Of a stretch of 64,000 nucleotides of DNA, positions 24,752 through 36,314 are shown piece by piece (within the stretch, counting starts at the first letter, position 1; every line of letters starts with the position of its first letter). Source of the stretch: Paralithodes platypus (lineage: Eukaryota; Arthropoda; Malacostraca; Decapoda; Lithodidae). The DNA is taken from contig CM064573.1 in assembly GCA_032716605.1 (NCBI GenBank), positions 7,090,543 to 7,154,542 on the forward strand. The letters run 5' to 3'. Below the pieces are notes generated by a model. It searched no databases and was not told the DNA's origin. It was given only the letters and a program-made list of their open reading frames with translations. The translations under genes were made by a program, and so were the position numbers.

Positions 24752-24790
<39 letters not shown>
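24390..24790. repeat. long interrupted (CT)n tract at the 5' junction of the CR1-like insertion
   Basis: About 400 bp of CT with CTC, CTAT and CTGCT interruptions. It abuts the 5' end of the right-arm CR1-like element and is much longer than the left-arm empty site at 16741-16806. Confidence 0.95.
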
Positions 24791-24794
<4 letters not shown>

Positions 24795-25330
24795 CGATGG
24801 ATACGTGGTCCAGCATCACGGAGTTTTGCGCCAGGGCACCTAAGACCCAGGAAGCGTTTTTGTATCCGTCTGGTGGTGGTGTGGATACCGTAGTTGCAGC
24901 AGTTGACGAAGTATCAAAGCTGGCCCCTGTTTACAATGTACGTTCATCCACGTTGATTCCAACGAGTATCAGCGAACCGGTCGGAAGAAGATTGCTTTTA
25001 AAAGTACCAGCAGCTGATCAAGTCGTTTAAGGGAGACGTCATCAAGGATCATAGTTCTCAGGACATGTTACCCTCTTGGCTCGGTGTAAAGAGAGCCGAT
25101 GTTTACAACATAGACACCAGCACAAATCGTTGTATAGCAAAACCTCTGCAGGAAGGAGAACAAACAGGGGGGACTTCGTCGACACCTGGGACAATTTATA
25201 CTACGATGACTATTTGTTTTCGGACGATGGAGTTCATCTGAACCAGGTGGGAGGGCAAACGTTTTGGGCGTCTTCTCAACCGATGCGGTGAAGGATTTTC
25301 GGAGAAGAAATCGGCTCAGCACCGGACAAC
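24795..25330 (+). pseudogene. CR1-like ORF1 C-terminal part, SGNH-esterase-like (frameshifted)
   Basis: Pieces in different frames read TWSSITEFCARAPK, VDTVVAAVDEVSKLAP, VDTWDNLYYDDYLF and SDDGVHLNQVGG. The last is the conserved Asp-Gly-x-His block that ends SGNH/GDSL hydrolase domains. ORF1 proteins of CR1-clade elements carry such a domain, thought to act in nucleoprotein formation or membrane contact. At least three frame changes occur, and the nucleophile region upstream is missing because the copy is truncated at the CT tract. Confidence 0.75.
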
Positions 25331-25569
25331 CAGGGAAGGAGGACCGAAGACAGCGAGGACGGCAAATCTACAAAGGAATTAAATTACTAATCCGTCAAGA
25401 ACCGCGAATTTCGATAAAGCTCCATCAACACGACCAAAATTCAAAACCGTAAGGGATAACGCACCGAGGACCGAGGACAGCCATGAATGTAAATGTAGAT
25501 ACGACCAGAACCAAAAATTCGATGAAAGAACGATCTGCGAGTTCTTAAAACCGCAAACTTAAAGGTTTT

Positions 25570-28490
25570 CTATGCACACGCCCCCCCCTAGTAGCATAAG
25601 CAATAAATTGCAGATTTAGAGGAACTAGTGTTTACAGAAAATTATGATGGGATTGGGCATAACAGAATTCTTGGCTCAATACACAAGATAGAGACTTTTT
25701 CGCAGGAGTATTCACTTCCCGGTTATGTAATGTTTGAGAAACAGCCCGAACTAAATAAAAATGGGATTTGGTGGCGTTTTATTTTATATCAAAGAAAGTC
25801 TTAACCCGACCCTCGTGTCAAAACCTCAAATTGTGAACGTCGACGCATCTTTTGTGCTAATAAAGAATAATAAAGGTCCAAAAAATAATACTGGCGTTAA
25901 GATACAGACCTCCAGCTCAATCAGTGCAAACTGACCGAGAAATTTACGAAACAAATTGCAGATGTAAGTAACTAACAAGATACCGTAATTTTTGGCGACT
26001 TTAAGTTACCTGTGGACCAAGTGGGGCGATTACTCTGCTTCACACTCCGGACATGACTTGTATACGGAACTTGCGAGAGAGTTCGATTTATAAATTTGGT
26101 TGAATGCCGACCAGTGGTCATAACGTTCTTGAAATTGTACTGGCAACAACAGAAGAATTGATAGAGAATTGGAATTTTGGTGATGAATTATTCGTAGTAA
26201 CAGCGACCATCGTACGATAACTTTCACTTTTAAGTGTACTAGTAACGAACCACAAATCGTCTAGCATCGAAAAAAGTCCCTAATTTCAAGAAAGCAAACT
26301 TCCATAAAATTAGAGCTATGTTTAAGAAGAAAAGACTGGAGCGTTTGAATTAACAATAACGAACATAAATACATCTTGGAAGTTATTCGAAAACCACTTA
26401 CCGAAAAGCAGATGCAAGACTGACATACCATCGAAAATACGGCGTCCAGGCCATAATAACTAAGCCCAAATGGTGGGATAAAGATATTTCAAAACTGCCT
26501 GTTTGCTAAAAAATTTGCTAATAATAGATTAAAATCCTCACAAAATGACGAAGGAAACGGGTGAAATTTGTAGAGCTACGACGCAAAGCCAAAAAGTTAA
26601 GTAAGCAAAGTAAAAAAGAACTTAGAGTTACATTATTGCGAATCAAAGTAAACCAAACCCGAAAGAATTCTAGAGTGATAGTCCGAAAGGAAAAAAGTCG
26701 TTACGTCAAACTGTTGATGACAGTTAGTCGATGAAAAAGGAGAATACACCTGAAAGACGAAGTACAGTACAAATGAGTAATGCCCTCAATACCTTCTTTG
26801 CATCAGTTTTTACAACAGAAGACCTCAGTGATATCCCGACACCATCGCCGATTCCGATTGGATAATCCAGATGGTTCTAAGCAATATCACCGTTACAGAG
26901 AGGAGAAGTATTGAATTGTTTAGATAAACTCAAGGTAAATAAAACGCAAGGACATGATACAATATCGCATAGAGTTCTAAAGGAAGTAAAGAATGAGGCT
27001 CTGCCAAACCACTGGACATTACTATTCAATAAATCATTGCAGTCTGGAAAACTATGCCTGATCAGTGGAAGCTAGCCAACGTAACACCGCTATTCAAAAA
27101 ATGGCAGCAAATCCCTACCCCAGTAAAATATCGTCCAATTAGCTTAACCTCAGTTGTATGTTAAAATGCTAGAAAAAGGTAATACGAGACCGACTCGTAA
27201 ATCACATCACTTAGAGGAAAGTACACATACTTAAAGCTACTTCAACACGGCTTTCCGTAAAAAAACGTTCCTGGTAAACATCCTCTGAGACTTCTTCCAC
27301 GATATCCTCAACCTCTACGATGAGAGTAAAGCTGTAGATGATTATATACCTTGATTTTCAAAAGCGACCTTTGACAAAGTTCCCCACAAAACGTTTACTG
27401 CTAAAAACTAAAAGCGCATGGAATACAAGACGGTGTGTTGAAATGGATAGAAAATTGGCTCAGCAACAGAAAGCAAAGGGTAGTCATTAAACGGTAATGC
27501 ATCTAAATGGAACAATGTAAGTAGCGGGGTACCACAGGGATCGGTACTAGGAACAATTATCTTTCTAATTTAACATCAACGACATAGATGAGGGTCTCAC
27601 GGCACAATCTCACAATTTGCTGACGATACAAAAATTGCAAAATAGCCGTACTCTCAAAAGAACAACAGTTGAAGATATGCAACACAATCTAGATAAATTG
27701 TCCGGTTGGGCCCCAATTTGGCAAATGAGTTTCAATGCGGATAAATGTACAAATAATTACAGTTTCGGATACCTAAATGAGAAAGCAAACTATTTTCGGG
27801 AATGGCACTCCGCTTAAGAATGTAAAACAGAGAAACTGATCTGGGAGTAACAATATCGAGTAACCTACAACCGAGCGTCAACAATGTTCAGAAGTTGTTA
27901 AGAAGGCAAACAAAATAATTGGCTTTATAGGCAGGTCATTTGAGCATCAATCCAAAGAAGTTAGCCTAACCATTTACAATTCCATTACGTCCGCCCTCTG
28001 TCTGGAATACTGCGTTCAATCCATGGTGCCCTTATTACCAAAAAGATATAAACAAGCTAGAACGAGTTCAACGTAGAGTTACCAAAATGATACCTAGCCT
28101 TAAGAACAAACCATACGAAGAGCGTCTTAGAGAATTAAAACTATTTCCTTTAACCCAGCGCAGATTAAGAGGCGACTTAATTCAAGTGTTCAAAATCATC
28201 AAAGGCAGGGAAAATATGAACTGTAGTAAGTGACTTCACTAGCGACCAATCTAAGTACAAGCGCGGGAAACGGTTGCAAAATTATTGGTAAATCTTTTAC
28301 AACAAACTCGCCCAGAATCTAAGAATTTCTTCTTGCAATCGAGTGTTGTTCCAACTTGTGGGAATGGGCTTCCCCGAGACGTTATAGACTGCAGCACCAG
28401 TTGATTCATTTAAATTCCGCATAGACAAATATCTCGCATCAAACCCGGAGACTGATTGCGGTTGTAAAAAATGAATAACTTTAATCCTCC
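25570..28490 (+). pseudogene. CR1-like ORF2 (endonuclease-RT), heavily frameshifted
   Basis: Recognisable blocks in changing frames include FTENYD with ITES-like sequence, a VIFGDFKLPVDQ endonuclease motif, SLTSVV of the RT start, the KAxFDKVPHK region near 27360, SSGVPQGSVLGT near 27520, FADDTKI near 27617, and a C-terminal ERVQRRVTKMIPSLKNKPYE near 28060. The most intact stretch is only 66 codons (27617-27817). It resembles the left-arm copy in motif order but is clearly divergent, so it belongs to a related subfamily. The indel density could be true decay or uncorrected long-read error, since the adjacent right-arm sequence is also indel-rich. Confidence 0.8.
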
Positions 28491-28710
28491 CCTCAGTCCT
28501 AACCAATATGTCCCCTACTAACTTCATAGTCCTGCCACGTTAGTGGCAGGGCAGTAGTTCCCTTTCCAATGTTCCCTTACCCAATCTAAAAAAAAAAAAA
28601 AAACACTGTTTGGGACACTTGATCCCCAGTGTTTTGGAGGAAAAGCAGACCTAGAAGGGTAACTAGATCTGTTGTTGCTTGATTTCGTTGTACTCCTTTG
28701 TACTATCTCT

Positions 28711-28743
28711 CCTCTCTATCTCTCTCCTATCTCTCTCTCTCTC
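28711..28743. repeat. (CT)n remnant, 3' junction
   Basis: CT repeats resume after the CR1-like element and continue into CGCACACTTTTTCATTGAC, the right-arm counterpart of 16724-16740. Confidence 0.85.
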
Positions 28744-28819
28744 GCACACTTTTTCATTGACTCTACTCTCTTCTCCTTCCCTTGAGTCCTTTTTGGGGAG
28801 ACTATTACCATATGTGTTG

Positions 28820-29030
28820 TTATTGCCACCATGTTGTACTCGGTGTATCCGGTTTGGCTACGTGGTGTTATAGCAACCATGTTGTGATACCTCTGAGTAT
28901 CCTGTTTGGCTATCATAGTTGTTATAGCCACCATGTTGTATACCTCGTGATGTATGTTTGGCTACCATGTTATAGCCACCATTGTATACCTCGTGATGTA
29001 TCCTGTTTGGCTACCATTGTACTGAACCAT
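28820..29030. repeat. 55-bp tandem repeat, eroded right-arm copy
   Basis: Three to four degenerate units with CAACCATGTTGT and CCTCGTGATGTATCC cores, reverse complement of 16453-16672. Confidence 0.8.
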
Positions 29031-29654
29031 TTCAGAATAGAATGTTTGTCATTGTACTATTCTGGCCAGCATTACCCTGAGCGTCGCCGTAGGGTTGAAA
29101 GCGCAAGGTATTGTTTCCGTCCTTGTGTGTGTGTGTGTGTGTGTGTGTTTGTCTGGCTGTGTGTGTGTGTGTCTGACTGTGTGTGTCTGTTCACAAAATA
29201 TCTGGAGAACCAATGAATGCATGTTGACTTTACTTAGCCACCTCCTTCATTCGGTACCTGAAAGGATCATGTTAATATTTCGTCAATATTGGACACCCCC
29301 AGCTTCCCCCCTCTTGGACCACTCTCAATATGTACATTAGAAGTTTTGTTTCAATAATCATGATAGTTAGGTACTAGTTCTTGGTTATTGCAAACCACAC
29401 CCAAAAATGTTCGAGATGATTGGATAACCATATTGAGGGGTGAGGATTTGTCCCCCTTACTATACCACGGAATAATACAAGTTTGGGTGTATTCATTGTG
29501 GCTCATAAGCTTTTGTATTCGATACTTTGAGAGTGTACTTACGTCTGTCTGTCTGTTCACAGGATATGTAGAGTATAATTATTGTATTTCAACCAAAGTT
29601 TGTCAATCCCTTCCTTCCGTACCCCCAAAGTATCTTATTAAGTATTACGTTACT

Positions 29655-29838
29655 ATGCGCCCATGAATTTACACTTTCTCCTCCACAATGCAGAACTTCT
29701 GCTTATCAAAATTCATTTATCCCTAGAACTACTACTCTTTGGAATTCACTTCCCTCGAGTTGCTTTCCACAAACTTACAATCTACAAAAGTTTAAATCCA
29801 GTTGTTACAAACATTTTATGAATGGAGGATGCCTTTAG
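29655..29838 (+). pseudogene. non-LTR RT C-terminal relic, right-arm copy
   Basis: Encodes NSFIPRTTTLWNSLPSSCFP then QTYNLQKFKSSCYKHFMNGG before a TAG at 29836-29838. It differs from the left-arm copy at one codon near the end. Confidence 0.75.
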
Positions 29839-31700
29839 GCACATGGACCTTTTTGTTTTATCTGTTTTTCCTTCCTCCGTTCATTGTCTCAAAAAAATAA
29901 AAAATAAAATCAGCTATCGCCATACAATATTATTCAACTCAAGAAATTCGATCACGATGCATGTCCGTATTCGTCTTATTATTTTTAATTTGTTCTCATT
30001 TTCTCAGAAAAATTTCTTCAACTTTCTACATCCATGATTCCTTGGTGTACTGAACTTGTTTTTGTATATCTTCCTCTCTGTCTACCTTATGACTGAAGGT
30101 AACTGTCAGTGCAGAGTGTTGTGATCCACACCAGGCCATCACCCAGATCATGGTAGCCAACCCTTAACCCACTCAGCCAGCCAATTAATCAGAGAATCAA
30201 TTACAGTTGGTGGTGCCGTGCGGTTCCTCTCTGGTAGTAATTGTTATAGACGCATCCATTAATTAGTCTGGGTGTTGTGGTGGCTGTCATAATTGGCACC
30301 AGCTGTTACGAGGCAGACATTTTCTATTGATATCATAAGGTCTGGTAGATGTTATCACCACTCTTTAGTGCCTGAAACTAAGGCTTATGTTATGACAAGC
30401 GAGTCTTATATGTCGCAGGTGGGACAAGTGTTGTTGATGAGACTGATGTTATTTGTGAGACAAATGTTGATTGTGACAGATGACAGTTTGTTCGGTTAAG
30501 GTAAACTATTTAATGATGTTAAGGAGGCAGGCAAGAAGGTTGTCAGGGAGTGAGATAATTATGTCATTAGGTTACTGTGTGATAATGTAAGGCACATGTT
30601 GCCATGGACAAAACAAGACATTTCAGTTGGTCTGGGACGCAAATATACATTGGTTGTGAGGAATGTGATGAAGATTGGTAGTGATGGGATGAACAAGTAA
30701 ATACATCAAATAGCCTACCGAAAAATCTCTCCATCCAGGTAAATAGGAAAGTTGTCTAGATCAAAATATGTTCAAGGTGGGATATTTTATTTCCGAAAAA
30801 CAATGTTAAGTTGGATTGAGTCAAGTTGTGGGTTAAAATCAAATAACTTTGATCGGTAATGTGTGTGGACCATATGTTTTTAGCGGTATTAGAATAATAA
30901 AATAGGAATACTAAGTAATACATCCTGTGGTATATACTTTGTGAGCCGCAACATTGTTCGACAACAGGTTCTCGTGTTACTCTCGGCCACATTGGAAATG
31001 CATTTGGGGACCCTTGGGACCAACCATTGTATTGGAGGGCTGGAGGTGTGGGAAAAATGGCAATAGGAAGGAGGGCAATTGTATTTCATAAATGGGAGGA
31101 CCAATGTAAGGAAATGCTGACATGAAACAAGGACAGTGTATTTGTTGTTTGACATTTTATATAACAATGGTATACTTTATCTTCGTAGGACTTTCTAAGT
31201 GAGTAATATCATACTTGGTTGATGAAAGTCAACACATTAAATAGTTTTGTGTTAAGTCTAAAACTAGAAAATATTGGTGTTGCCTTTTCTTTCTTCTCTA
31301 TATCTGTGTATACCTATTTCCCTTTATCATTGCTTCCCGTATTATCCAGCCTTGTGGACACAATGTTTTCAAATTATTCTTAAGCTTTCCATAATCCAAT
31401 GTTAGCTATACATAGAAACACTAAATATATGCAATCTAGCGTTAATTCGTTGTATGTTGGCGTTCCAAGTAATACAGAAGCCTAGCATTCAAACCTCTAC
31501 AATATACCCCATCCTAACAAACACAGCAGAAAACACAGAGATCCGATGTAGTAAAGTTGTGTTGGTATTGTGGTTCTCCTCCACACTGATGCCTTTCCTA
31601 CATTATGGTAAAGGTTTCCACAAACTCTGTGGTGTTGTGGAACCTTTTACGGATATCCAACCCACAATATTATATCTGACCTGGTACTTTGGTTATCACT
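29839..31700. other. right-arm sequence without genes
   Basis: Reverse complement of 13745-15620. No coding signal beyond what the left arm shows. Confidence 0.6.
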
Positions 31701-31718
31701 CCACAGCGTGCGCTTATA

Positions 31719-31770
31719 AGAGAGAGAGAGAGAGAGAGCGTGCGTGCGTGCGTGCGTGCGTGTGTGTACA
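31719..31770. repeat. (GA)n/(GCGT)n microsatellite; right-arm empty site
   Basis: GA repeats followed by GCGT repeats and GTGTGT. The left arm has a CR1-like element inserted here (10471-13612), so this is the unoccupied site. Confidence 0.9.
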
Positions 31771-31924
31771 TCACATAATAACCCATGGAAGCAATAATTG
31801 TATACAGTATAACTGTAACTATAATATATTCTGTGGTACATACATTCACTGCCGCAGCATCTGTTACACAATAGGCTCTCGTGTTATGCTCAGCCCCGTT
31901 GGAATCACATTTGGAGAACCGTTC

Positions 31925-32258
31925 ATTGTGATGGAGAGCTGGGGAGGGGGAGGGATGGTAAGAGCAGAGGAGGAGGGAGAAAGAGAGCTGATAGGGAGAG
32001 AGCAGAGGAGGAGGAGTGGTGGAAGAGGAGGAGGGAGAGAAAGAGAGCTGGGGAGGGGGAGGGATGGTAAGAGCAGAGGAGGAGTAGTGGTGGAAGAGGA
32101 GGAGGGAGAGAAAGAGAGCTGGGGAATGGAAGGGATGGTAAGAGCAGAGGAGGAGTAGTGGTGGAAGAGGAGGAGGGAGAGAAAGAGAGCTGGGGAGGGG
32201 GAGGGATGGTAAGAGCAGAGGAGTAGTAGTGGTGGAAGAGGAGGAGGGAGAGAAAGGA
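31925..32258. repeat. polypurine minisatellite, right-arm copy
   Basis: Reverse complement of 9957-10283, with units around GAGCTGGGGAGGGGGAGGG and AGGAGGAGTAGTGGTGG. Confidence 0.85.
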
Positions 32259-32962
32259 TACAAATATAATACGTTAAATTATAGTAAGTAAACAGATGCA
32301 TCAAGAAGCTCAGATTTGTGAATAGGAAAGCAGCGTACATGACAAGTGTGTGTGTATGTGTATCTTTGTAGCTATGAGTGTGTGTTCAGTTTGATGTACA
32401 TATGTGTTTATGGTCACATTATAGACACACAAGCGTGTGTATATTTATATAAGTGTACATGTGCAGCCGTCAACAGAAATAACTATTACAGACCTACTTC
32501 TTAATTAATTATGCTGTTATAGCTATAATATATCTGGATATTATTAACTAAACCATAACAGGATTTAATCATCAACGGGATTATTTAAGGTTGTATATTT
32601 CATTTATCATATGCTTATAAATAGTTACAATAACATAATACAATTAGCCTTGTACCAGCTATCTTTGTTGACCTGTTGACATGCACGATATCTTACACAA
32701 ATGTATGGCCTATGGAATATATGTAGGTAAATAAGCAGTTTCAGCGCAAGTTTTCTGCTCTATATGTTTCCATGCAACTCCCTGGAGAATAATACAAATA
32801 CGAAGACAATCTTGAGCCAGTCTGCACCTCATGAATATTTCTGTTTGTTGTTTGTTTTGGTGTTTCAACACAAGGTGCTCCATCCTCCGGGAGGCGGTGG
32901 ACGAATATTAATAGTTACATTTACAACATGTGAACAAACATTCTGCCCTCGGTAGATGTTAA

Positions 32963-33170
32963 CACTTTAAGTACCGGGGCCGTTCCTATATATGTATTCT
33001 GTCTACTATTAGACTATTGCATTTACTTCAAAAGGGGACTCCAATAATTAATAGGCTTCGAACTATCTCACTTTACCCTTTATAGTACCACAGTTCTTTC
33101 TTAAACTACACAACATCGTCTACATATAGCTAGAATGAAACATAAAAACACGTCGCCGGTACAGAAGGGG
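32963..33170. mobile_element. TTAA-flanked MITE candidate, right-arm copy
   Basis: 208 bp, TTAA at 32959-32962 and 33171-33174, reverse copy of 9043-9250 with a few substitutions. Confidence 0.6.
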
Positions 33171-34586
33171 TTAATATATTTGGTGTGTAGTCCTGGTTGG
33201 TATCACAGCTGCAGGACCAACCCGGTAAGTTTACATCATAACTTACGGAAAATCTACAAAATGTTTTCGGAAAACAATAATGACTATCAGTCTAAGCCTG
33301 ACCCATTAACATAGGAACGAACCGATTGTTAAAAGTTTGGTCATTTACACAATGAACTGAGTCAGAGAGAGAGAGAGATTGGTTTTGATTGATTTGCAGT
33401 AAGGAATAACTAAATCAGTATATAAGTTATACAGTATAGTCATGTTTTTCAACCTCCATATCAATTCGGTTAGCACTGAAGTAGTGGAACCTGTGTGTAG
33501 TATGTTGTTTATCATACTGTTTAGCAGTATCTATCATAATATCTATATCAATTATCTCATAATCAACCTTGTCAGTCTCTTGCTCCACCAATGTGAAACA
33601 AACAAAATATCACATAATACTGAGGCAGTAAGAGTCCCCAGTGGGTAGGCAGGAACAGCCAGCACTCCCAGCGGGGGAGACTTACAGGGACAACTTATTG
33701 TTTCCACTGAATGTCCTCGCTCACTCACGGCGTTGTAGGACGGTAGGGAGCTGGCTTCCACCTGCACCTTTACATGTATGAAAGCTCTCATGCAAAGTAA
33801 CTGGCAGAAACATTTATATTCGTAAGTGCATACAGAGCGTGTAGTTTTGGGGCGCCACACTAGGAACATGGTTTTTATTTTATTTGTATTATTATTATTA
33901 TTTGTTTACATCGGAATACTTATCGTTATTAATCATATTATAATCAATGAACATATAATAATAATAACCTTTATGGTGATATTTATGGTTTTAACTATTG
34001 TCCATTTTAGCCCACCTGTGTCAGCATCTGCACCGTGTTTCGTCTTTATGAAGAGATACTTCTTTACCAGACTGCTCTACATATCTTTACCAGACTGCTC
34101 TACATATCTTGGTTCTTATGGCAGCTTTGAATGTTATTTGTCATCACTTTATTTATTTATTTATTTATTTTTATTTTGCCAATCAAACTACAATATATGT
34201 TAATTTTACAATAAAATAATATCATGGCTGCGCCTTTTGAGAACAATCTCTCTTAAAGGCACCTTGAATACAACTCGATGGTTATTTTACATACAGTAAG
34301 ATTATTAAAACATATAATATTATATAATTATAGCTAATGAGGCACAGCCCCAGCCCCGCAGCCACAGCAAGAAGGGATTCGGAACAGTGGCCAGGTATAA
34401 TTACCTAGCCACCACCCCGAACCACCCCCCCACCCAGACCGCTGTGGGTAGAGCAGACCCCAGCCTTATATACAGTACGGTACCTACATATTGATCAACA
34501 CCAGAACAGTATCTTAATTTGTTTCCGATATAAAGGTGATTGTAATTTAGGGTTGTGGCAGTTTTCTTGTCAAATGTTAAGTAAGA

Positions 34587-35806
34587 TTAATATTTAGACA
34601 TTAGTGAAGATTTGAGTGATATTTTGAAACTAGGCAGAGTGGGTTTATTTTGTAAGTCAGGAGACAACTGATTCCAAACTTTCGCACCATGGTATTTTAT
34701 TGATGTCTGGGATTGTCTAGAGGTCATTAGGGGAATATTTAAAGAATTTATATTTCTTAATGCATACCTTTCATTTTCACGATGTCTAAATAATTCCACA
34801 TTGTTATAGCCATTTAATGCTTTGTATACAAAGATAGCACTGCAAAATATGTTAATATCTTCAAATTTTAAGAGATTAAGTTGTCGAAATAATTCATTGG
34901 TGTGAGCATATTTGGATCTAAATGTAATTGTTCGTATAACTTTTCTTTGTGCAACTTCAACAGGATGTAATTTACTTTTACCCGTCGCTCCCCATACTGT
35001 ATGACAGTATAAGAGAAATGGATAAATTACTGAATAATATAAAAGCTTTAGGGCATTTAAGTCAAGACATTGGCGTGTTAAGTACAGTATACCACATTGT
35101 TTATTTAGTTTATTTGTTACGTCCTTTATGTGTAAGTTCCAAGACAGTTTTCTGTCCACCGTTATCCCCAGAAACTTAACGCTCTCCACTTCTCTCACTG
35201 ATTGATTACCAAATTTAATTGGTTGCATATCATTTGGAACGTTTTTGTTTCTGTGAAAGACTATAAAGTTAGTTTTATTAATATTTAGTGTAAGTTTATT
35301 GGTAGTTATCCAATTATGTACATTCTTAAGTTCATTGTTTATTGAAACAATAAGAGAGCGCAAGTCCCGGTGACTGGCGTACAGAGTACTGTCATCAGCA
35401 AATACTATATATTTAAATAACATACTTGAGTTTACAATATCATTAATAAATAAAATGAACAACAATGGACCCAGTATAGAACCTTGTGGTACTCCGTAGG
35501 ATATTATTTGCATATTAGATGAATTGTCCTTATATTGTACATACTGTTTTCGATTAGTTAGATAAGAGTGAAACCATTTGCTAATGGTACCTCTAATGCC
35601 ATAATGTTCGAGTTTCTTTAGGAGGATTTGATGGTCAACAGTATCGAATGCTTTGGATAGATCTAAAAATATACCAACTGTAAAATGCTTGTCATCAAAA
35701 GATTTGAGGATATCGTTAGTAAATAATGATAAAGCTGACTCTGTTGAACATCCTTTTCTAAACCCATGCTGAGCCTCATTAATAATATTGTTAGTTAGTT
35801 AAACTC
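34587..35806 (-). pseudogene. L2-like reverse transcriptase, 5'-truncated
   Basis: Read on the minus strand it begins [19 protein letters not shown], then [20 protein letters not shown] (catalytic Asp), [20 protein letters not shown], and the catalytic pair in FADDSTLY. The post-RT region has [26 protein letters not shown] and a C-terminal [15 protein letters not shown] motif, with a stop at 34587. About 405 codons from the fingers to the C-terminus stay open. The endonuclease and the RT N-terminal part are missing, and an in-frame stop precedes the conserved block. The best uninterrupted ATG-started part is 34587-35513. The L2 (or other CR1/L2 group) label is from motif style and the AAAT tail. 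Confidence 0.85.
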
Positions 35807-35819
35807 TGTAATCCTTGTA

Positions 35820-36195
35820 AGGGAAGGAAGGGGGTAGGGGTGGTAGGGAGGGGGGGTGGGGGCGGGGAGGGGGCAGGGGGTGGGGGGAAGGAAGGAGGGG
35901 GGGGGTTAACCAACAATGAGCCCCCTTACCACCACCCCCCCCCCCCTAACTCCCCGCCTCCCCCTAACCCCCCCTACCACCCTACCCCCCCCTACCACCC
36001 TACCCCCCTCCCCTCCCCTCCCTACCCTCCTTCCCTTCACCCCTGGCCCCTCCCGCCCCCCACCCCCCTCCCTCCACCCCCCTCCCTATCCCCCCCCCCC
36101 TCCTTCCCTCCCCCCCCTCCCCCCAGCTCCGCTCCCGCCCCCCACCCCCTCCCTACCACCCCTACCCCCTTCCTTCCCTCCCGCCCCCCCCCCTT
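35820..36195. repeat. G-rich/C-rich inverted repeat with quadruplex potential
   Basis: A G-rich block (35820-35915: GGGGTAGGGGTGG, AGGGAGGGGGGG runs) is mirrored by a C-rich block ending at 36195 (CCACCCCTACCCCC, TTCCTTCCC). Between them lies further C-rich CCCCTA/CCCTCC sequence. It lies inside the L2-like insertion, upstream of the RT part, so it could derive from the element's 5' region or from a transduced segment. Its proline-rich frames are artefacts. Confidence 0.8.
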
Positions 36196-36314
36196 AAAAA
36201 AGGATTACACTGGTTCCTGTTTCTCAGTTATTGTCTTGTTCCTATTGTTTTGATAGTTTATGAACACAAGGGAGATTTCCTTTTTGTTTTTTGTGTTCTT
36301 AACACTACCTGAAT

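Larger units (their letters stand above)
24791..28710 (+). mobile_element. CR1-like non-LTR retrotransposon, decayed long copy
   Basis: Domain order along the plus strand is the end of ORF1 with an SGNH-esterase-like segment (24795-25330), the endonuclease (about 25570-26250), RT (about 27100-27780) and the C-terminal region (to about 28480). A 15-base A run at 28589-28603 is followed by a terminal segment ending TTGTACTCC, TTTGTACTATC that merges into CT repeats. The element splits the CT microsatellite that is intact in the left arm. An esterase-like ORF1 plus short 3' terminal repeats fits CR1. Numerous indels break every domain. Confidence 0.85.
34149..36207 (-). mobile_element. L2-like non-LTR retrotransposon insertion (right arm only)
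   Basis: The insertion lies between two copies of CACT (34145-34148 and 36208-36211); the left arm has one copy and no insert. On the minus strand it runs from a G/C-rich 5' region through an RT and C-terminal coding part to a 3' tail of AAAT units (34149-34178). This ordering fits a 5'-truncated element. The 4-bp duplication is short, so the exact borders are uncertain by a few bases. Confidence 0.85.
21361..36314 (-). repeat. large inverted repeat, right arm
   Basis: Reverse complement of 7981-20142. It is longer because it carries a CR1-like insertion (24791-28710) and an L2-like insertion (34149-36207) that the left arm lacks; it lacks the left arm's CR1-like insertion. Small indels are frequent near 22000-24000, where homopolymers and the 60-bp array look eroded. 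Confidence 0.95.

Noticed and set aside
31454..32158. 234-codon frame in the right arm
   Set aside because: It crosses GA and polypurine repeats. The left-arm counterpart is interrupted by the CR1-like insertion and has no family match.
35936..36160. Telomere-like repeat (CCCCTA-type runs)
   Set aside because: The units are irregular mixtures of CCCCTA, CCCTCC and CCACC with no sustained period; the block lies inside a retroelement insertion.
35920..36197. Proline-rich protein
   Set aside because: It is the C-rich half of a low-complexity inverted repeat.
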